From Pseudobacillus wudalianchiensis (lineage in GTDB: Bacteria; Bacillota; Bacilli; Bacillales; Domibacillaceae): a stretch of DNA of 64,000 nt. The stretch is taken from the NCBI RefSeq assembly GCF_001685015.1, contig NZ_MAYT01000002.1, positions 95,221 through 159,220 of the forward strand, read 5' to 3'. The position numbers were made by a program, and so were the translations under genes. Of this stretch, positions 27,552 through 36,104 are shown piece after piece. The notes under the pieces are model-generated. The model was not told the origin of the DNA, searched no databases, and saw only the letters and a list, made by a program, of their open reading frames with translations. The first letter of the stretch is position 1, and each line of letters opens with the position of its first letter.

Positions 27552-28889
27552 TTGGCTACAACAATTGAACATTCAACAGATCATCCTAGCCATCTTGTCA
27601 AAAAAGCTGTACCCGTCATCCTATTCTTCTTCGTCTTTGCCTTAATCATTGATAACTCCTTTCGGTTAGTTTCTGTGGAAATTGCCAATGATCTAGGCAT
27701 TTCAGCTACAACCGTTAGCTGGCAGGCTACATTAGCTGGCCTCGTGATCGGAATTGGAGCGGTTGTATATGCATCCTTGGCTGATACGATTAGCATTCGT
27801 ACCCTTTTAAGCACAGGGGTTATTTTAATCTGTATCGGCTCTTTAATGGGATTTCTTTTTCAAGAATCCTTTACGATGATTCTCATTTCAAGGATTATTC
27901 AGACGGCTGGCTTAGCTTCAGCCGAAACGTTATACGTCATCTACGTAACAAAGCATTTACCTCGTGAGGAACAGAAGAAATTTTTAGGATTAAGCACGAG
28001 CAGCTACTCTTTATCACTCGTGATTGGTTCTTTAACGGGCGGATATGTTTCAACCTATTTAGATTGGACAACCTTATTTTTGATTCCTTTGTTAACGCTT
28101 CTCATCCTTCCGTTTATTATGAAATATCTGCCGAAGGAAAAAGCAAAAAAGAGTCATGTCGACGTAATCGGCCTCTTTCTAATTGCTGCTATTGCCACTT
28201 CGGTGATGCTGTATCTATCAAATTTTAACTGGATTTATATTGTTGTCTTTATCGCTGCAGTCGCCTTATTCCTTGCTTATATTAGTAAGAGTACAAAGTC
28301 ATTAATCGATATTGCTTTTTTCCAAAATAAACGATTTATTTATACTCTTGCGGTCGCTTTTGTTATTTATACGGTACAGCTAGGCTACATTTTCCTGTTT
28401 CCGTTTTTGTTGGAAAAGGTTTATGGTCTAAAACTGGACATGATTTCCTTGCTCCTCATTCCAGGTTATGTAACCGCCGTTATCGTTGGGGGCTTGTCTG
28501 GTAAGATTGCAAAGATCTTGAGCAGTAAGCGAGCGATTGTAGCGGCTATGCTTGGTATTGCCATAAGCTTATTGCTGCCATCGTTCCTCGTAGAGAGTTC
28601 GGTTGTCGTGTTTGTTCTTTCAATGGTGTTATTCTCAGGTTCTTTTGCCTTCATGTATGCACCACTGCTCGATACGTGCATTAACACAATTCCGAAAGAA
28701 AGAGCAGGTACAGCTGTTGGATTTTATAATTTAGTATTAAATGTAGCAGCTGCTATTGGTATAGCTTACACAGCTGCTATGATAGATAAGATTGCATTTA
28801 GCCAAGTACTGCTGACTCTTGCCTTTATCGCTCTGGCTTCCCTAGTACTCTTTGGGTTACTAGTCGTTCGATTAACAAAAGCTGAATAA
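27552..28889 (+). CDS. MFS transporter, downstream of deoD
   Basis: The 445-residue membrane protein has 12 to 14 hydrophobic segments and the MFS loop motif GAVVYASLADTISIRTLL after TM2. The second half contains GGLSGKIAKILSSKRAIV, the matching inter-helix loop. Family sequence suggests the drug:H+ antiporter type, but its place directly after deoD makes a nucleoside or base as substrate more likely; this is inference. It starts at a TTG (27552) preceded by AGAAGGGAAG. A strong terminator follows. Confidence 0.85.
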   Translation: MATTIEHSTDHPSHLVKKAVPVILFFFVFALIIDNSFRLVSVEIANDLGISATTVSWQATLAGLVIGIGAVVYASLADTISIRTLLSTGVILICIGSLMGFLFQESFTMILISRIIQTAGLASAETLYVIYVTKHLPREEQKKFLGLSTSSYSLSLVIGSLTGGYVSTYLDWTTLFLIPLLTLLILPFIMKYLPKEKAKKSHVDVIGLFLIAAIATSVMLYLSNFNWIYIVVFIAAVALFLAYISKSTKSLIDIAFFQNKRFIYTLAVAFVIYTVQLGYIFLFPFLLEKVYGLKLDMISLLLIPGYVTAVIVGGLSGKIAKILSSKRAIVAAMLGIAISLLLPSFLVESSVVVFVLSMVLFSGSFAFMYAPLLDTCINTIPKERAGTAVGFYNLVLNVAAAIGIAYTAAMIDKIAFSQVLLTLAFIALASLVLFGLLVVRLTKAE

Positions 28890-28915
28890 CGCTGTTAAGA
28901 TTTAGAATATTCTCT

Positions 28916-28946
28916 CCGGAAGAGCTCATGGCTCTTCCGGTTTTTT
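28916..28946 (+). terminator. Terminator after deoD-MFS operon
   Basis: A perfect 10-bp stem CCGGAAGAGC/GCTCTTCCGG, 5-base loop and six T. Confidence 0.92.
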
Positions 28947-29088
28947 GTTTTCCGGAAAAATTGAGCAAGCTAAGGCTTGTTCTTCATTAAAAAGATTACA
29001 CTCCTAATTAAGTTGTGATAATTTTGAACTATAAAGCGTTTTATAACCAATGCTGAAACAAAGAAGGATCATGGTAAAAGGAGAACAT

Positions 29089-29877
29089 ATGAAAAAATTA
29101 ATAATAGGCATGAGCAGCTTTTTGATATTAGATCTATACTTTAATGTGATCACGCATTTTGTTTCCAATACGATCATTCAATTTGTTGGGCTCTTGTTGT
29201 TTTTCCCTCTTGCTTCGTCTGTTGGAAAGCTAAATGGGCTTCAAGGGCTGAAAGGAATCGGGTTAGTGTTCCACCACAACTGGCGGAAACATTTTGCTGC
29301 CAGTTTTGTCATGGGCTTTGGAGTTTGGCTGCTCATGTATAGTGTTTATGGGTGGATTGGAAAGTTTGAAATAATAGGAATCCAAACAGGCGGAGAGGCT
29401 TGGTGGGCGTTAATTCAGGTAATGATCGGATTTTTCCTAGGATCCTTCATCAACGATTTGATTACAAGGGGATTTGTTATCAATATATTGATAGGCAAGT
29501 TACCGCCGATGTTTATCGGCATCATAAGTATTTTTGTCTATGCTTTAGACGACTTTTGGAATGGCGATCTCACCATTTTAAATTTTGTTTTTTCTCTTAT
29601 TCTAGGTTGTTCATTAACCTTTTCTTTCTACAAATCCGGCTCGATTTGGGCGGATACAGGCATTCACTTTGGATTAAATGTTGCTTACGGTTTATTTTAC
29701 GGATTAATTGGCAAGGCAGGGGGAGGGCTATTATTAATTACAGAGGGAGCTATTAGCCCCATGCTTAATACTTTTATATTACTGTCATTTGCTTCTTTAT
29801 TATTTTTGCCAGTGTTCTTTTACTATGGGCAAAGCAAGCCTAGTATGTTAGCTAACGAAAAGGCGGAGGAGATATAG
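29089..29877 (+). CDS. CPBP/Abi-like membrane protein with degenerate active site
   Basis: The 262-residue protein has about seven hydrophobic segments. The fold looks like the CPBP (CAAX prenyl protease/bacteriocin immunity) family: a segment LGSFINDLITRGFVINIL aligns with the EExxxR motif and WADTGIHFGLNVAYGL with the FxxxH/HxxxN motifs. The two catalytic glutamates of motif 1 are replaced by Asn and Asp, so protease activity is doubtful. The ATG at 29089 follows AAAAGGAG; an earlier in-frame ATG at 29050 has none. It is flanked by terminators and is monocistronic. Confidence 0.65.
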   Translation: MKKLIIGMSSFLILDLYFNVITHFVSNTIIQFVGLLLFFPLASSVGKLNGLQGLKGIGLVFHHNWRKHFAASFVMGFGVWLLMYSVYGWIGKFEIIGIQTGGEAWWALIQVMIGFFLGSFINDLITRGFVINILIGKLPPMFIGIISIFVYALDDFWNGDLTILNFVFSLILGCSLTFSFYKSGSIWADTGIHFGLNVAYGLFYGLIGKAGGGLLLITEGAISPMLNTFILLSFASLLFLPVFFYYGQSKPSMLANEKAEEI

Positions 29878-29881
29878 AAAA

Positions 29882-29920
29882 GGGAGGTGGAATAGCTTTT
29901 ATTATCTCACCTCCCTCTTA
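29882..29920. terminator. Bidirectional terminator
   Basis: An 8-bp stem GGGAGGTG/CACCTCCC with an 18-base loop lies between convergent genes; a short T-rich tail follows on the plus strand. Confidence 0.75.
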
Positions 29921-29921
29921 T

Positions 29922-30629
29922 TTACCAATCCTTTGGTGTATAGTTCAAGTCTTTAAACAATTGATTGAGCTCTTTCTTAGTTAAGTCTCGCCATTGCCCG
30001 ATAGGAAGGTCTCCTAAGTGTATATTCATAATTCTAATCCGTTGAAGTCTATAGATCTTATATCCGAGTGCTGCGCACATACGTCGAATTTGTCGATTTA
30101 ATCCTTGTTTTAAAATAATACGAAATACGTATTTCGAAACCTTTGTTACTTCACAAGGAAGTGTTTTTGTATCTAAAATTTCTACTCCGCTTGCCATCTT
30201 TTTCAGGAATTCAGGCGTAATAGGCTTGTCTACCGTTACAATATACTCTTTTTCATGATTGTTTTCAGCACGCAAAATTTCGTTTACGATATCTCCGTCG
30301 TTTGTGAGCAGGATTAAGCCATCTGAATCTTTATCGAGCCGGCCAATGTGAAAAATTCTTAAGGGGTGATTGACAAAATCAACGATGTTTCCCTTGATAT
30401 GTTTCTCGGTTGTGCTCGTAATGCCTACAGGTTTATTTAATGCAATGTAAACGTGATTTTTCTCCATTTGAATAGGCTTTCCATCTATCCGGACGTCATC
30501 TCCTGGTTCAACCTGACTCCCTATCTCTGCTAATTTCCCATTAATGGTGACTCTTCCTTCACTAATTAATTTATCTGCTCCTCTTCTAGATGATTTTCCA
30601 GACTCGCTAATGAATTTATTAATACGCAA
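29922..30629 (-). CDS. rluF: 23S rRNA pseudouridine synthase, RluF-like
   Basis: The 235-residue enzyme has an N-terminal S4 RNA-binding domain ([33 protein letters not shown]) and an RsuA-type catalytic domain. The catalytic aspartate is in [33 protein letters not shown] is the RluF/RluB motif. It isomerises a uridine in 23S rRNA, probably near position 2604 by family. It begins at a TTG (30629) with only a weak AAGG-type site upstream, so the start is less certain. It is a single gene. Confidence 0.88.
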   Translation of the reverse strand: MRINKFISESGKSSRRGADKLISEGRVTINGKLAEIGSQVEPGDDVRIDGKPIQMEKNHVYIALNKPVGITSTTEKHIKGNIVDFVNHPLRIFHIGRLDKDSDGLILLTNDGDIVNEILRAENNHEKEYIVTVDKPITPEFLKKMASGVEILDTKTLPCEVTKVSKYVFRIILKQGLNRQIRRMCAALGYKIYRLQRIRIMNIHLGDLPIGQWRDLTKKELNQLFKDLNYTPKDW

Positions 30630-31157
30630 TATTGATCACAGCCTTAAGTAAGAATTGTATGCTTAAGAATAACTTAATAACCGATGTGTTTTCAAGAATT
30701 TTTCAGCCGCCTAGTCATGCCTAACTGGAGTAAGAAGCCATTCGCCTGGAGAGATGGGGAGGGGACGTCTATCTCTTAATCTGTTCCACCATTTTTGAGG
30801 TTCTAACTTAGGGTATATCAATCTTTACAATCTAAACGCAGTTAAGACTTTATTCATTCTGAATGTAATAGGGTGGCTTCACTCAATAAAATGATAAGAG
30901 TTTTCCGTTTTTTTGGACTTTTCCGAAGGGTTAGTTCCGTGAAACAGGAATTTTCCGTTTTTTTGGAATCCCTCTTTAGCTCATTAGTAAGAGATTTCCT
31001 TTTGCAATAGGAATATTCGTGAGTTTCTTTTGATTGGTACGATAATTGCAATCTAAAGAGAAATAGAGGTAAGCCTGTTTTATAATGATTGAAAGAAATT
31101 AACAGGATGATTAGCTTTTGGAGACAGAGGGGGAAATAACATAGAGGCTGCTTTGTA
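30630..31157. other. Intergenic region with short direct repeats
   Basis: About 530 bp with no supported gene. A 65-codon minus-strand frame (30854-31051) has no binding site or recognisable sequence and overlaps the repeats. A promoter for the GntP permease is expected in the last 100 bp. Confidence 0.5.
30901..30967. repeat. 17-bp direct repeat pair with 50-bp period
   Basis: TTTTCCGTTTTTTTGGA occurs identically at 30901-30917 and 30951-30967. Each copy is flanked by further TTCC and GGAA tracts, so the block has a partial palindromic look. No function is evident. Confidence 0.75.
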
Positions 31158-31172
31158 ATGTAAACGCTTACT
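31158..31172 (+). promoter_or_regulatory. cre site upstream of hydroxybutyrate genes
   Basis: ATGTAAACGCTTACT matches the CcpA cre consensus WTGNAARCGNWWWCA at every position but the last. It lies 48 bp before the permease start, where CcpA binding would block transcription in the presence of preferred sugars. Confidence 0.7.
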
Positions 31173-31219
31173 GAGAGGCAGCACTTTATGATTGATCAAA
31201 CGATACAGGGGGGATTTAC

Positions 31220-32659
31220 ATGGATTTGCTAGTTATTTTATTGTCGCTTGGCCTTTTAATCTTTTTTGCTTATCGGGGTTATTCAGTCATTTTGTTTGCG
31301 CCTATTTGTGCGCTGCTCGCTGTTTTGCTAATTGCCCCATTGCACGTTTTGCCTTTCTTCTCGGGTGTGTTCATGGAAAAGATGGTTGGATTTATTAAAT
31401 CTTATTTTGCTGTTTTCCTATTAGGAGCTATTTTTGGGAAGGTTGTAGAGATGTCAGGAATCGCAGAATCGATCGCCAAGACGATTGTGCGTTGGCTTGG
31501 AGCCAAACGGGCTATGTTAACGATCGTATTATTAGGGGCGATATTGACGTATAGCGGTGTTAGTTTATTCGTAGCCGTGTTTGCTATCTACCCGTTCGCT
31601 GCTCAAATGTTTAGGCAGGCGGATATTCCAAAGAGGCTCATTCCAGGAACAATTGCGCTTGGGGCATTTACATTTACAATGGATGCTTTGCCGGGAACAC
31701 CGCAGATTCAAAATGTCATTCCCATTTCGTTTTTTAAAACAAATATTTATGCAGCCCCAACGCTTGGCATTATTGGCGGGATTCTTGTGTTAGCTGCAGG
31801 CCTGTTTTACTTGGAAACAAGGAGAAAGAAAGCTGAAAAGGCCGGTGAAGGCTATTACGGATTTGAAGCGGAAGAGGCAGCTGCAGTGGAAAACGCTGAG
31901 ACAAGAGAGGAAAGCACTGGGCTTCCTAATTTAACATCACAACAATCGACAGCTAGACAGGTTTTAGCCTTCGTTCCGCTTCTTCTCGTTGGGGTGACGA
32001 ATAAGCTGTTTATTACGTATATACCAAAATGGTACCCTAATGGTTTTGACTTTTCGGCTATTGGCTTAAAGGATTATTCAGTAGATGTTGCCACAGTTGC
32101 ACCTGTTTGGGCGATTATTATGGCCCTGTTAGTGGGTATTGTTTCATCAATAGCGTACGATTGGAAACGGGTTACAAAAGGATTTAAAGAAGGCGTGAAC
32201 ACAGCCATCGGCGGTTCGCTCTTGGCCACTATGAATACCGGGGCGGAATATGGGTTTGGGGGAATTATCGCCGCGCTTCCAGGGTTTGCGAAAATGAGTG
32301 ATGGGATCTCTAATACGTTCACTAATCCGCTCGTAAATGGAGCGGTGACGACGACTACACTTGCGGGGATGACTGGATCGGCTTCCGGCGGTATGGGCAT
32401 TGCATTGGGAGCAATGGCTGATAAATACAATCAGGCGATTGCGGCAGCTAATATCCCTCCTGAAGTAATGCATAGAGTAGTCGCCATGGCATCAGGCGGC
32501 ATGGATACGCTTCCTCATAACGGAGCCGTTATCACACTTCTTGCTGTGACCGGACTGACACACAAACAATCGTATCGAGATATATTTGCTATTACAGTTA
32601 TCAAGACATTAGCCGTGTTCGTTGTAATTGCCCTTTACACATTTTTTGGCATTGTTTAA
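31220..32659 (+). CDS. GntP family permease (YxjC-like, hydroxybutyrate uptake)
   Basis: The 479-residue membrane protein has 12 or more hydrophobic segments typical of the gluconate:H+ symporter family, with the conserved FTMDALPGTPQIQNVIP and ASGGMDTLPHNGAVITLL. A hydrophilic loop lies about residues 200-245. The B. subtilis relative YxjC stands next to a 3-hydroxybutyrate dehydrogenase, as here, so the likely substrate is 3-hydroxybutyrate. The ATG follows GGGGGGATTTAC. A cre site lies upstream. The next gene begins 58 bp later, without a terminator between. Confidence 0.88.
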   Translation: MDLLVILLSLGLLIFFAYRGYSVILFAPICALLAVLLIAPLHVLPFFSGVFMEKMVGFIKSYFAVFLLGAIFGKVVEMSGIAESIAKTIVRWLGAKRAMLTIVLLGAILTYSGVSLFVAVFAIYPFAAQMFRQADIPKRLIPGTIALGAFTFTMDALPGTPQIQNVIPISFFKTNIYAAPTLGIIGGILVLAAGLFYLETRRKKAEKAGEGYYGFEAEEAAAVENAETREESTGLPNLTSQQSTARQVLAFVPLLLVGVTNKLFITYIPKWYPNGFDFSAIGLKDYSVDVATVAPVWAIIMALLVGIVSSIAYDWKRVTKGFKEGVNTAIGGSLLATMNTGAEYGFGGIIAALPGFAKMSDGISNTFTNPLVNGAVTTTTLAGMTGSASGGMGIALGAMADKYNQAIAAANIPPEVMHRVVAMASGGMDTLPHNGAVITLLAVTGLTHKQSYRDIFAITVIKTLAVFVVIALYTFFGIV

Positions 32660-32717
32660 ATAGGAAGAGGGCGTTTTTGATTACGAAAGTGTTTAAATTT
32701 AAGGAGGCAGCGGAAAT

Positions 32718-33503
32718 ATGAGCAAAGCATTAACAGGAAAAACAGCATTTATTACGGGATCGGCCAGCGGAATTGGCTTAGAGATTGCCAAGACGTTCGC
32801 CGAAGAAGGAGCCAATATCGTTATTTCAGATTTAAACGCTGAAAAAAGTGAACAAGTAGTTTTAGAATTAAAGGAACAAGGATTCACCGCATTGGCCGCT
32901 CCGTGTGATGTAACCGATGAGGAAGCTTATAAAAACAGCCTTGAATTGGCACAAAAAACGTTCGGGAAAGTAGATATTTTAGTGAACAATGCAGGAGTTC
33001 AATATGTTGCTCCTATTGAAGAGTTTCCTACAGAGAAATTTGAACAGTTAATCAAAGTCATGTTAACGGCGCCTTTCATTGGGATAAAGCATGTATTTCC
33101 AGCTATGAAGGAACAGGGCTTTGGCAGAATTATCAATATGGCTTCTATAAATGGCGTTATTGGCTTTGCCGGAAAAGCGGCATACAATAGTGCCAAGCAT
33201 GGGGTCATTGGTTTGACGAAGGTGGCCGCATTAGAAGGCGCAGAACATGGCATCACGGTCAACGCTTTATGTCCTGGTTATGTAGACACACCGTTAGTCA
33301 GGGGGCAATTAAGCGACTTGGCGGAAACAAGAAATGTCAGCTTGGACCGTGCGATTGATGAAGTGTTATTGCCTCTCGTTCCCCAAAAACGGCTGTTAAC
33401 GGTATCAGAAATCGCTGATTATGCTGTCTTTTTAGCCAGTGACAAAGCGAGAGGAGTGACAGGGCAAGCTGTCGTGCTAGATGGCGGCTACACTGCTCAG
33501 TAA
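32718..33503 (+). CDS. bdhA: 3-hydroxybutyrate dehydrogenase (SDR)
   Basis: The 261-residue short-chain dehydrogenase has the NAD-binding GSASGIGLEIA, NNAGVQ, catalytic Ser (MASING), and YNSAKHG (Tyr/Lys). The segment VNALCPGYVDTPLVRGQL and the C-terminal GQAVVLDGGYTAQ are typical of D-3-hydroxybutyrate dehydrogenases (B. subtilis YxjF). It would oxidise 3-hydroxybutyrate to acetoacetate. It follows the permease in the same operon and is preceded by AAGGAGGC. A terminator follows, then a sigma-54 activator gene that may control the pathway. Confidence 0.9.
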   Translation: MSKALTGKTAFITGSASGIGLEIAKTFAEEGANIVISDLNAEKSEQVVLELKEQGFTALAAPCDVTDEEAYKNSLELAQKTFGKVDILVNNAGVQYVAPIEEFPTEKFEQLIKVMLTAPFIGIKHVFPAMKEQGFGRIINMASINGVIGFAGKAAYNSAKHGVIGLTKVAALEGAEHGITVNALCPGYVDTPLVRGQLSDLAETRNVSLDRAIDEVLLPLVPQKRLLTVSEIADYAVFLASDKARGVTGQAVVLDGGYTAQ

Positions 33504-33542
33504 AGTGGGAAATGGATAATGTGAATGCAAACTAAAAGTTCA

Positions 33543-33585
33543 AAGAGAATCCTGTCCGATTGATTGGAATAGGGTTCTCTTATTT
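33543..33585 (+). terminator. Terminator after bdhA
   Basis: An 11-bp stem AAGAGAATCCT/AGGGTTCTCTT (one G-T pair) with a T-rich tail. Confidence 0.7.
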
Positions 33586-33668
33586 GTTGTATAGGAATTA
33601 TGTTAAGGAAATTTATGGTTGTATTTTTGTTATAATACATACATGAAGGTGAGAAGGGGGGATGTGGA

Positions 33669-35105
33669 ATGAAACGGGCTTTTGAAAAAATTCCGAATAG
33701 CTGGTATGAACAAATCATTAATTTATTGGCAGAAAGAGTTGTTGTTGTCGACCGCAACGGCATTATTATCTATATCAATGAGGGGTACTGTGAGTTTATT
33801 GGAACGACGGTAGAAGAGGCAGTCAATCGTCCCGTACAGGACGTAATTGAAAACTCACGCATGCATATCGTAGCTAAAACAGGACAAACCGAACTTGCTG
33901 CCCTTCAATCGATCAATGGCAGCGAGATGATTGCTAATCGGTTTCCTCTGTTTGAGAATGGGGAAATTGTCGGCGCTTTAGGCAGTGTTATGTTTCGTAA
34001 CCCTGAAGAGTGGCAGATGTACAAGACAAAAATTCAAAATCTCGTGGAGGAGTTGAATTATTACCAAGCAAGAGCCCAGAGAGACTTGCAAAGTAAATAT
34101 AACTTTAATGATTTAATTGGAGACAGCCCGGCGTTTCTCTCGGTTAAAAAGCTTGCCCAAAGAATTTCAGGAAGCAATTCTTCGGTTCTATTGATCGGTG
34201 AATCTGGTACGGGAAAGGAATTGTTTGCTCATGCGATCCACCATAACAGCATGCGCGCGTCCGGTCCTTTTGTTGCGATTAATTGCTCCTCTATTCCAGA
34301 GCACTTGCTGGAATCTGAACTGTTTGGCTACGAGGATGGCGCTTTTACAGGAGCTAAAAAAGGGGGAAAGAAGGGGCAGTTTGAAATGGCCAACAAGGGT
34401 ACGCTCTTCTTGGATGAAATCGGGGACATGCCTCTCTCTATGCAAAGTAAACTGTTAAGAGTCCTCCAGGAAAAAGAAATTTATCGAGTAGGCGGTCAAA
34501 AATCTATCTCTGTTGACGTGCGAATCATTGCAGCTACCCATCGTGACTTAGAAAAGATGGTGAAGAAAGGGGATTTTCGCCAAGATTTATATTACCGCTT
34601 AAATGTCATTAAAATTGAAATTCCTCCGCTGAGACAACGAGGGGAAGATATTATCCTTATTTCTAATTGGCTATTAAAAAAGTTAGGAACAAAATTTTAC
34701 CGTAACAGCATAGAGTTATCGCCGGAAGTGGCGGTGAGATTAACACAACATTCTTGGCCGGGGAACATTCGCGAGTTGGAGAACGTGCTAGAGCGTTCGA
34801 TTAATGTGCTGGACGGCAAAGTCATTAAGCTGCCTCACCTGCCATTATATTTACGCGATCAGGAAGCCGACATAACAGAAGAAGCTAAAATTAATGTACA
34901 TGATGAACATCAACCAGCAAACATTCATGAGTTATCTCCGTCCTTGTCAGTTCAGCCTTTAAAAGAAGCAGTTGTTGCTGCTGAAAAACAAGCTATGCAG
35001 CGTGCTTTAGCCGTTGCAAAAGGCAATAAGTTAAAAGCAGCAAAGTTATTAGGAATTAGCAAAACCAGCTTTTATGATAAATGCAAATTATATAGTATTA
35101 AATAA
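33669..35105 (+). CDS. Sigma-54-dependent activator, PAS-AAA-Fis
   Basis: The 478-residue regulator has an N-terminal PAS domain (about 15-115), a coiled linker and a sigma-54 interaction AAA+ domain (about 150-380) with Walker A GESGTGKE. It has an ELFGYEDGAFTGAKKGG loop including GAFTGA, which contacts sigma-54, Walker B GTLFLDEIGD and an arginine-finger region. A C-terminal Fis-type helix-turn-helix (AKGNKLKAAKLLGISKTSFYDKCK) completes it. It is the RocR/AcoR-like class. No -24/-12 site was found before the adjacent hydroxybutyrate genes, so its target may be elsewhere. The ATG follows GAAGGTGAGAAGGGGG. An extended -10 TGTTATAAT lies at 33628-33636. Confidence 0.93.
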   Translation: MKRAFEKIPNSWYEQIINLLAERVVVVDRNGIIIYINEGYCEFIGTTVEEAVNRPVQDVIENSRMHIVAKTGQTELAALQSINGSEMIANRFPLFENGEIVGALGSVMFRNPEEWQMYKTKIQNLVEELNYYQARAQRDLQSKYNFNDLIGDSPAFLSVKKLAQRISGSNSSVLLIGESGTGKELFAHAIHHNSMRASGPFVAINCSSIPEHLLESELFGYEDGAFTGAKKGGKKGQFEMANKGTLFLDEIGDMPLSMQSKLLRVLQEKEIYRVGGQKSISVDVRIIAATHRDLEKMVKKGDFRQDLYYRLNVIKIEIPPLRQRGEDIILISNWLLKKLGTKFYRNSIELSPEVAVRLTQHSWPGNIRELENVLERSINVLDGKVIKLPHLPLYLRDQEADITEEAKINVHDEHQPANIHELSPSLSVQPLKEAVVAAEKQAMQRALAVAKGNKLKAAKLLGISKTSFYDKCKLYSIK

Positions 35106-35133
35106 AAAAGCCAGTATGACTAAAAAGTTAGCA

Positions 35134-35190
35134 GCTCATGATAGCTGTCTATGTGTAAATGCTCCAGAGTGCTGTCATGAGCAGCTTTTA
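35134..35190 (+). terminator. Terminator after sigma-54 activator
   Basis: A 12-bp stem GCTCATGATAGC/GCTGTCATGAGC with one G-T pair and a 25-base loop, followed by a T-rich tail. Confidence 0.65.
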
Positions 35191-35210
35191 TTCTTAACAC
35201 TTTGACCTCA

Positions 35211-35810
35211 TTAATAGTTTCTTGAATTGCTTTTTATAGGAAGGATTCTCCGTTCTCCTCTTTCATAAATCACTAACAGCCTCTTAATAAAGCTTAACTT
35301 AGGCACTCCCCAATAAGCGAGTACGGCAGTGAAAACACTAATGGCTGCTCCCGCGAAGACATCCGCTGGATAATGAACACCTACCCAAATACGAGAAAAG
35401 CCAACTAAAGCAGCTAATAACAGCCACAATGCTCTCCCTCTTTTTTTAAACAGAAAGAAGGTCATACAAAACGAAAAAAATAAAATGGTGTGATCACTCG
35501 GAAAGGAGTTATCGACAGCATGCCCAATCAATTTATTCACATTAGCTAGTTCGGCAAATGGCTGATGGTTGGAATGGATCTTTCCAGCAAGCTTTCCTAA
35601 TACTTCAGCTACAGCCAAAGTAATGGCTCCACAAACAATCATCATTCTATTTGTCTCGCTTCCCATAAACCAAAACAGGATAATGCTTAAGGCTAAGAAA
35701 AAGACCATATATTTAGCGGTGAATGTCATAGCAGGGTTTAAGTATGTAAAGTGGTTTCCTAAATTGTTGATCATTCTAAATAGCTCAACATTTATCTCAT
35801 AAAAATTCAC
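35211..35810 (-). CDS. bcrC: Undecaprenyl-diphosphatase BcrC (PAP2 family)
   Basis: The 199-residue membrane phosphatase recycles undecaprenyl pyrophosphate outside the membrane and gives bacitracin tolerance. It has about five membrane segments and the three PAP2 motifs: K-x-x-x-x-x-QP (GKIHSNHQPF), PSDH (SFPSDHT) and SRxWxGVHYPxD (SRIWVGVHYPAD). The opening MNFYEINVELFRMINNLG is characteristic of BcrC. The ATG is preceded by AAGGAGGAACAATC. In B. subtilis it is under extracytoplasmic sigma factors; no such promoter was clearly identified here. Confidence 0.93.
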   Translation of the reverse strand: MNFYEINVELFRMINNLGNHFTYLNPAMTFTAKYMVFFLALSIILFWFMGSETNRMMIVCGAITLAVAEVLGKLAGKIHSNHQPFAELANVNKLIGHAVDNSFPSDHTILFFSFCMTFFLFKKRGRALWLLLAALVGFSRIWVGVHYPADVFAGAAISVFTAVLAYWGVPKLSFIKRLLVIYERGERRILPIKSNSRNY

Positions 35811-36104
35811 TGGATTGTTCCTCCTTATATCTCATTTTAAAAAATTATATGCCATTCATTGAAAGCAAGAAATTCATCTTTCTTACACCGTTCTTACATT
35901 TTTGTAAGGTTTTTCTTGAAATATTGGTCCCTGTTGTTCTTAGTCCTGTCTGAGAATGATGATGACAACGTGCTAAGAGTAAATTTTTTCTCTTCCAACA
36001 ATATAGTGTAAGGATTTAGGCAATAATACAGAAGGAATATTCAATCTCACTTTGTTGGATAAGTAATATACATCCTGACACATAACTCTAAGGGGAGGAC
36101 TAGA
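35811..36104. other. Divergent intergenic region bcrC / lactate oxidase-like
   Basis: About 290 bp of AT-rich DNA. The bcrC side has T-rich repeats and an A/C-rich AAACC-type stretch that might be an ECF promoter, but I could not fix one. No gene is seen. Confidence 0.4.

Noticed and set aside
30854-31051. A 65-codon minus-strand frame in the gene-free region
   Set aside because: No binding site, low-complexity sequence and overlap with the direct repeats; no recognisable protein features.
31060-31219. A sigma-54 promoter for the hydroxybutyrate genes, expected from the nearby activator
   Set aside because: No GG-N10-GC site resembling the consensus was found before 31220 or 32718.
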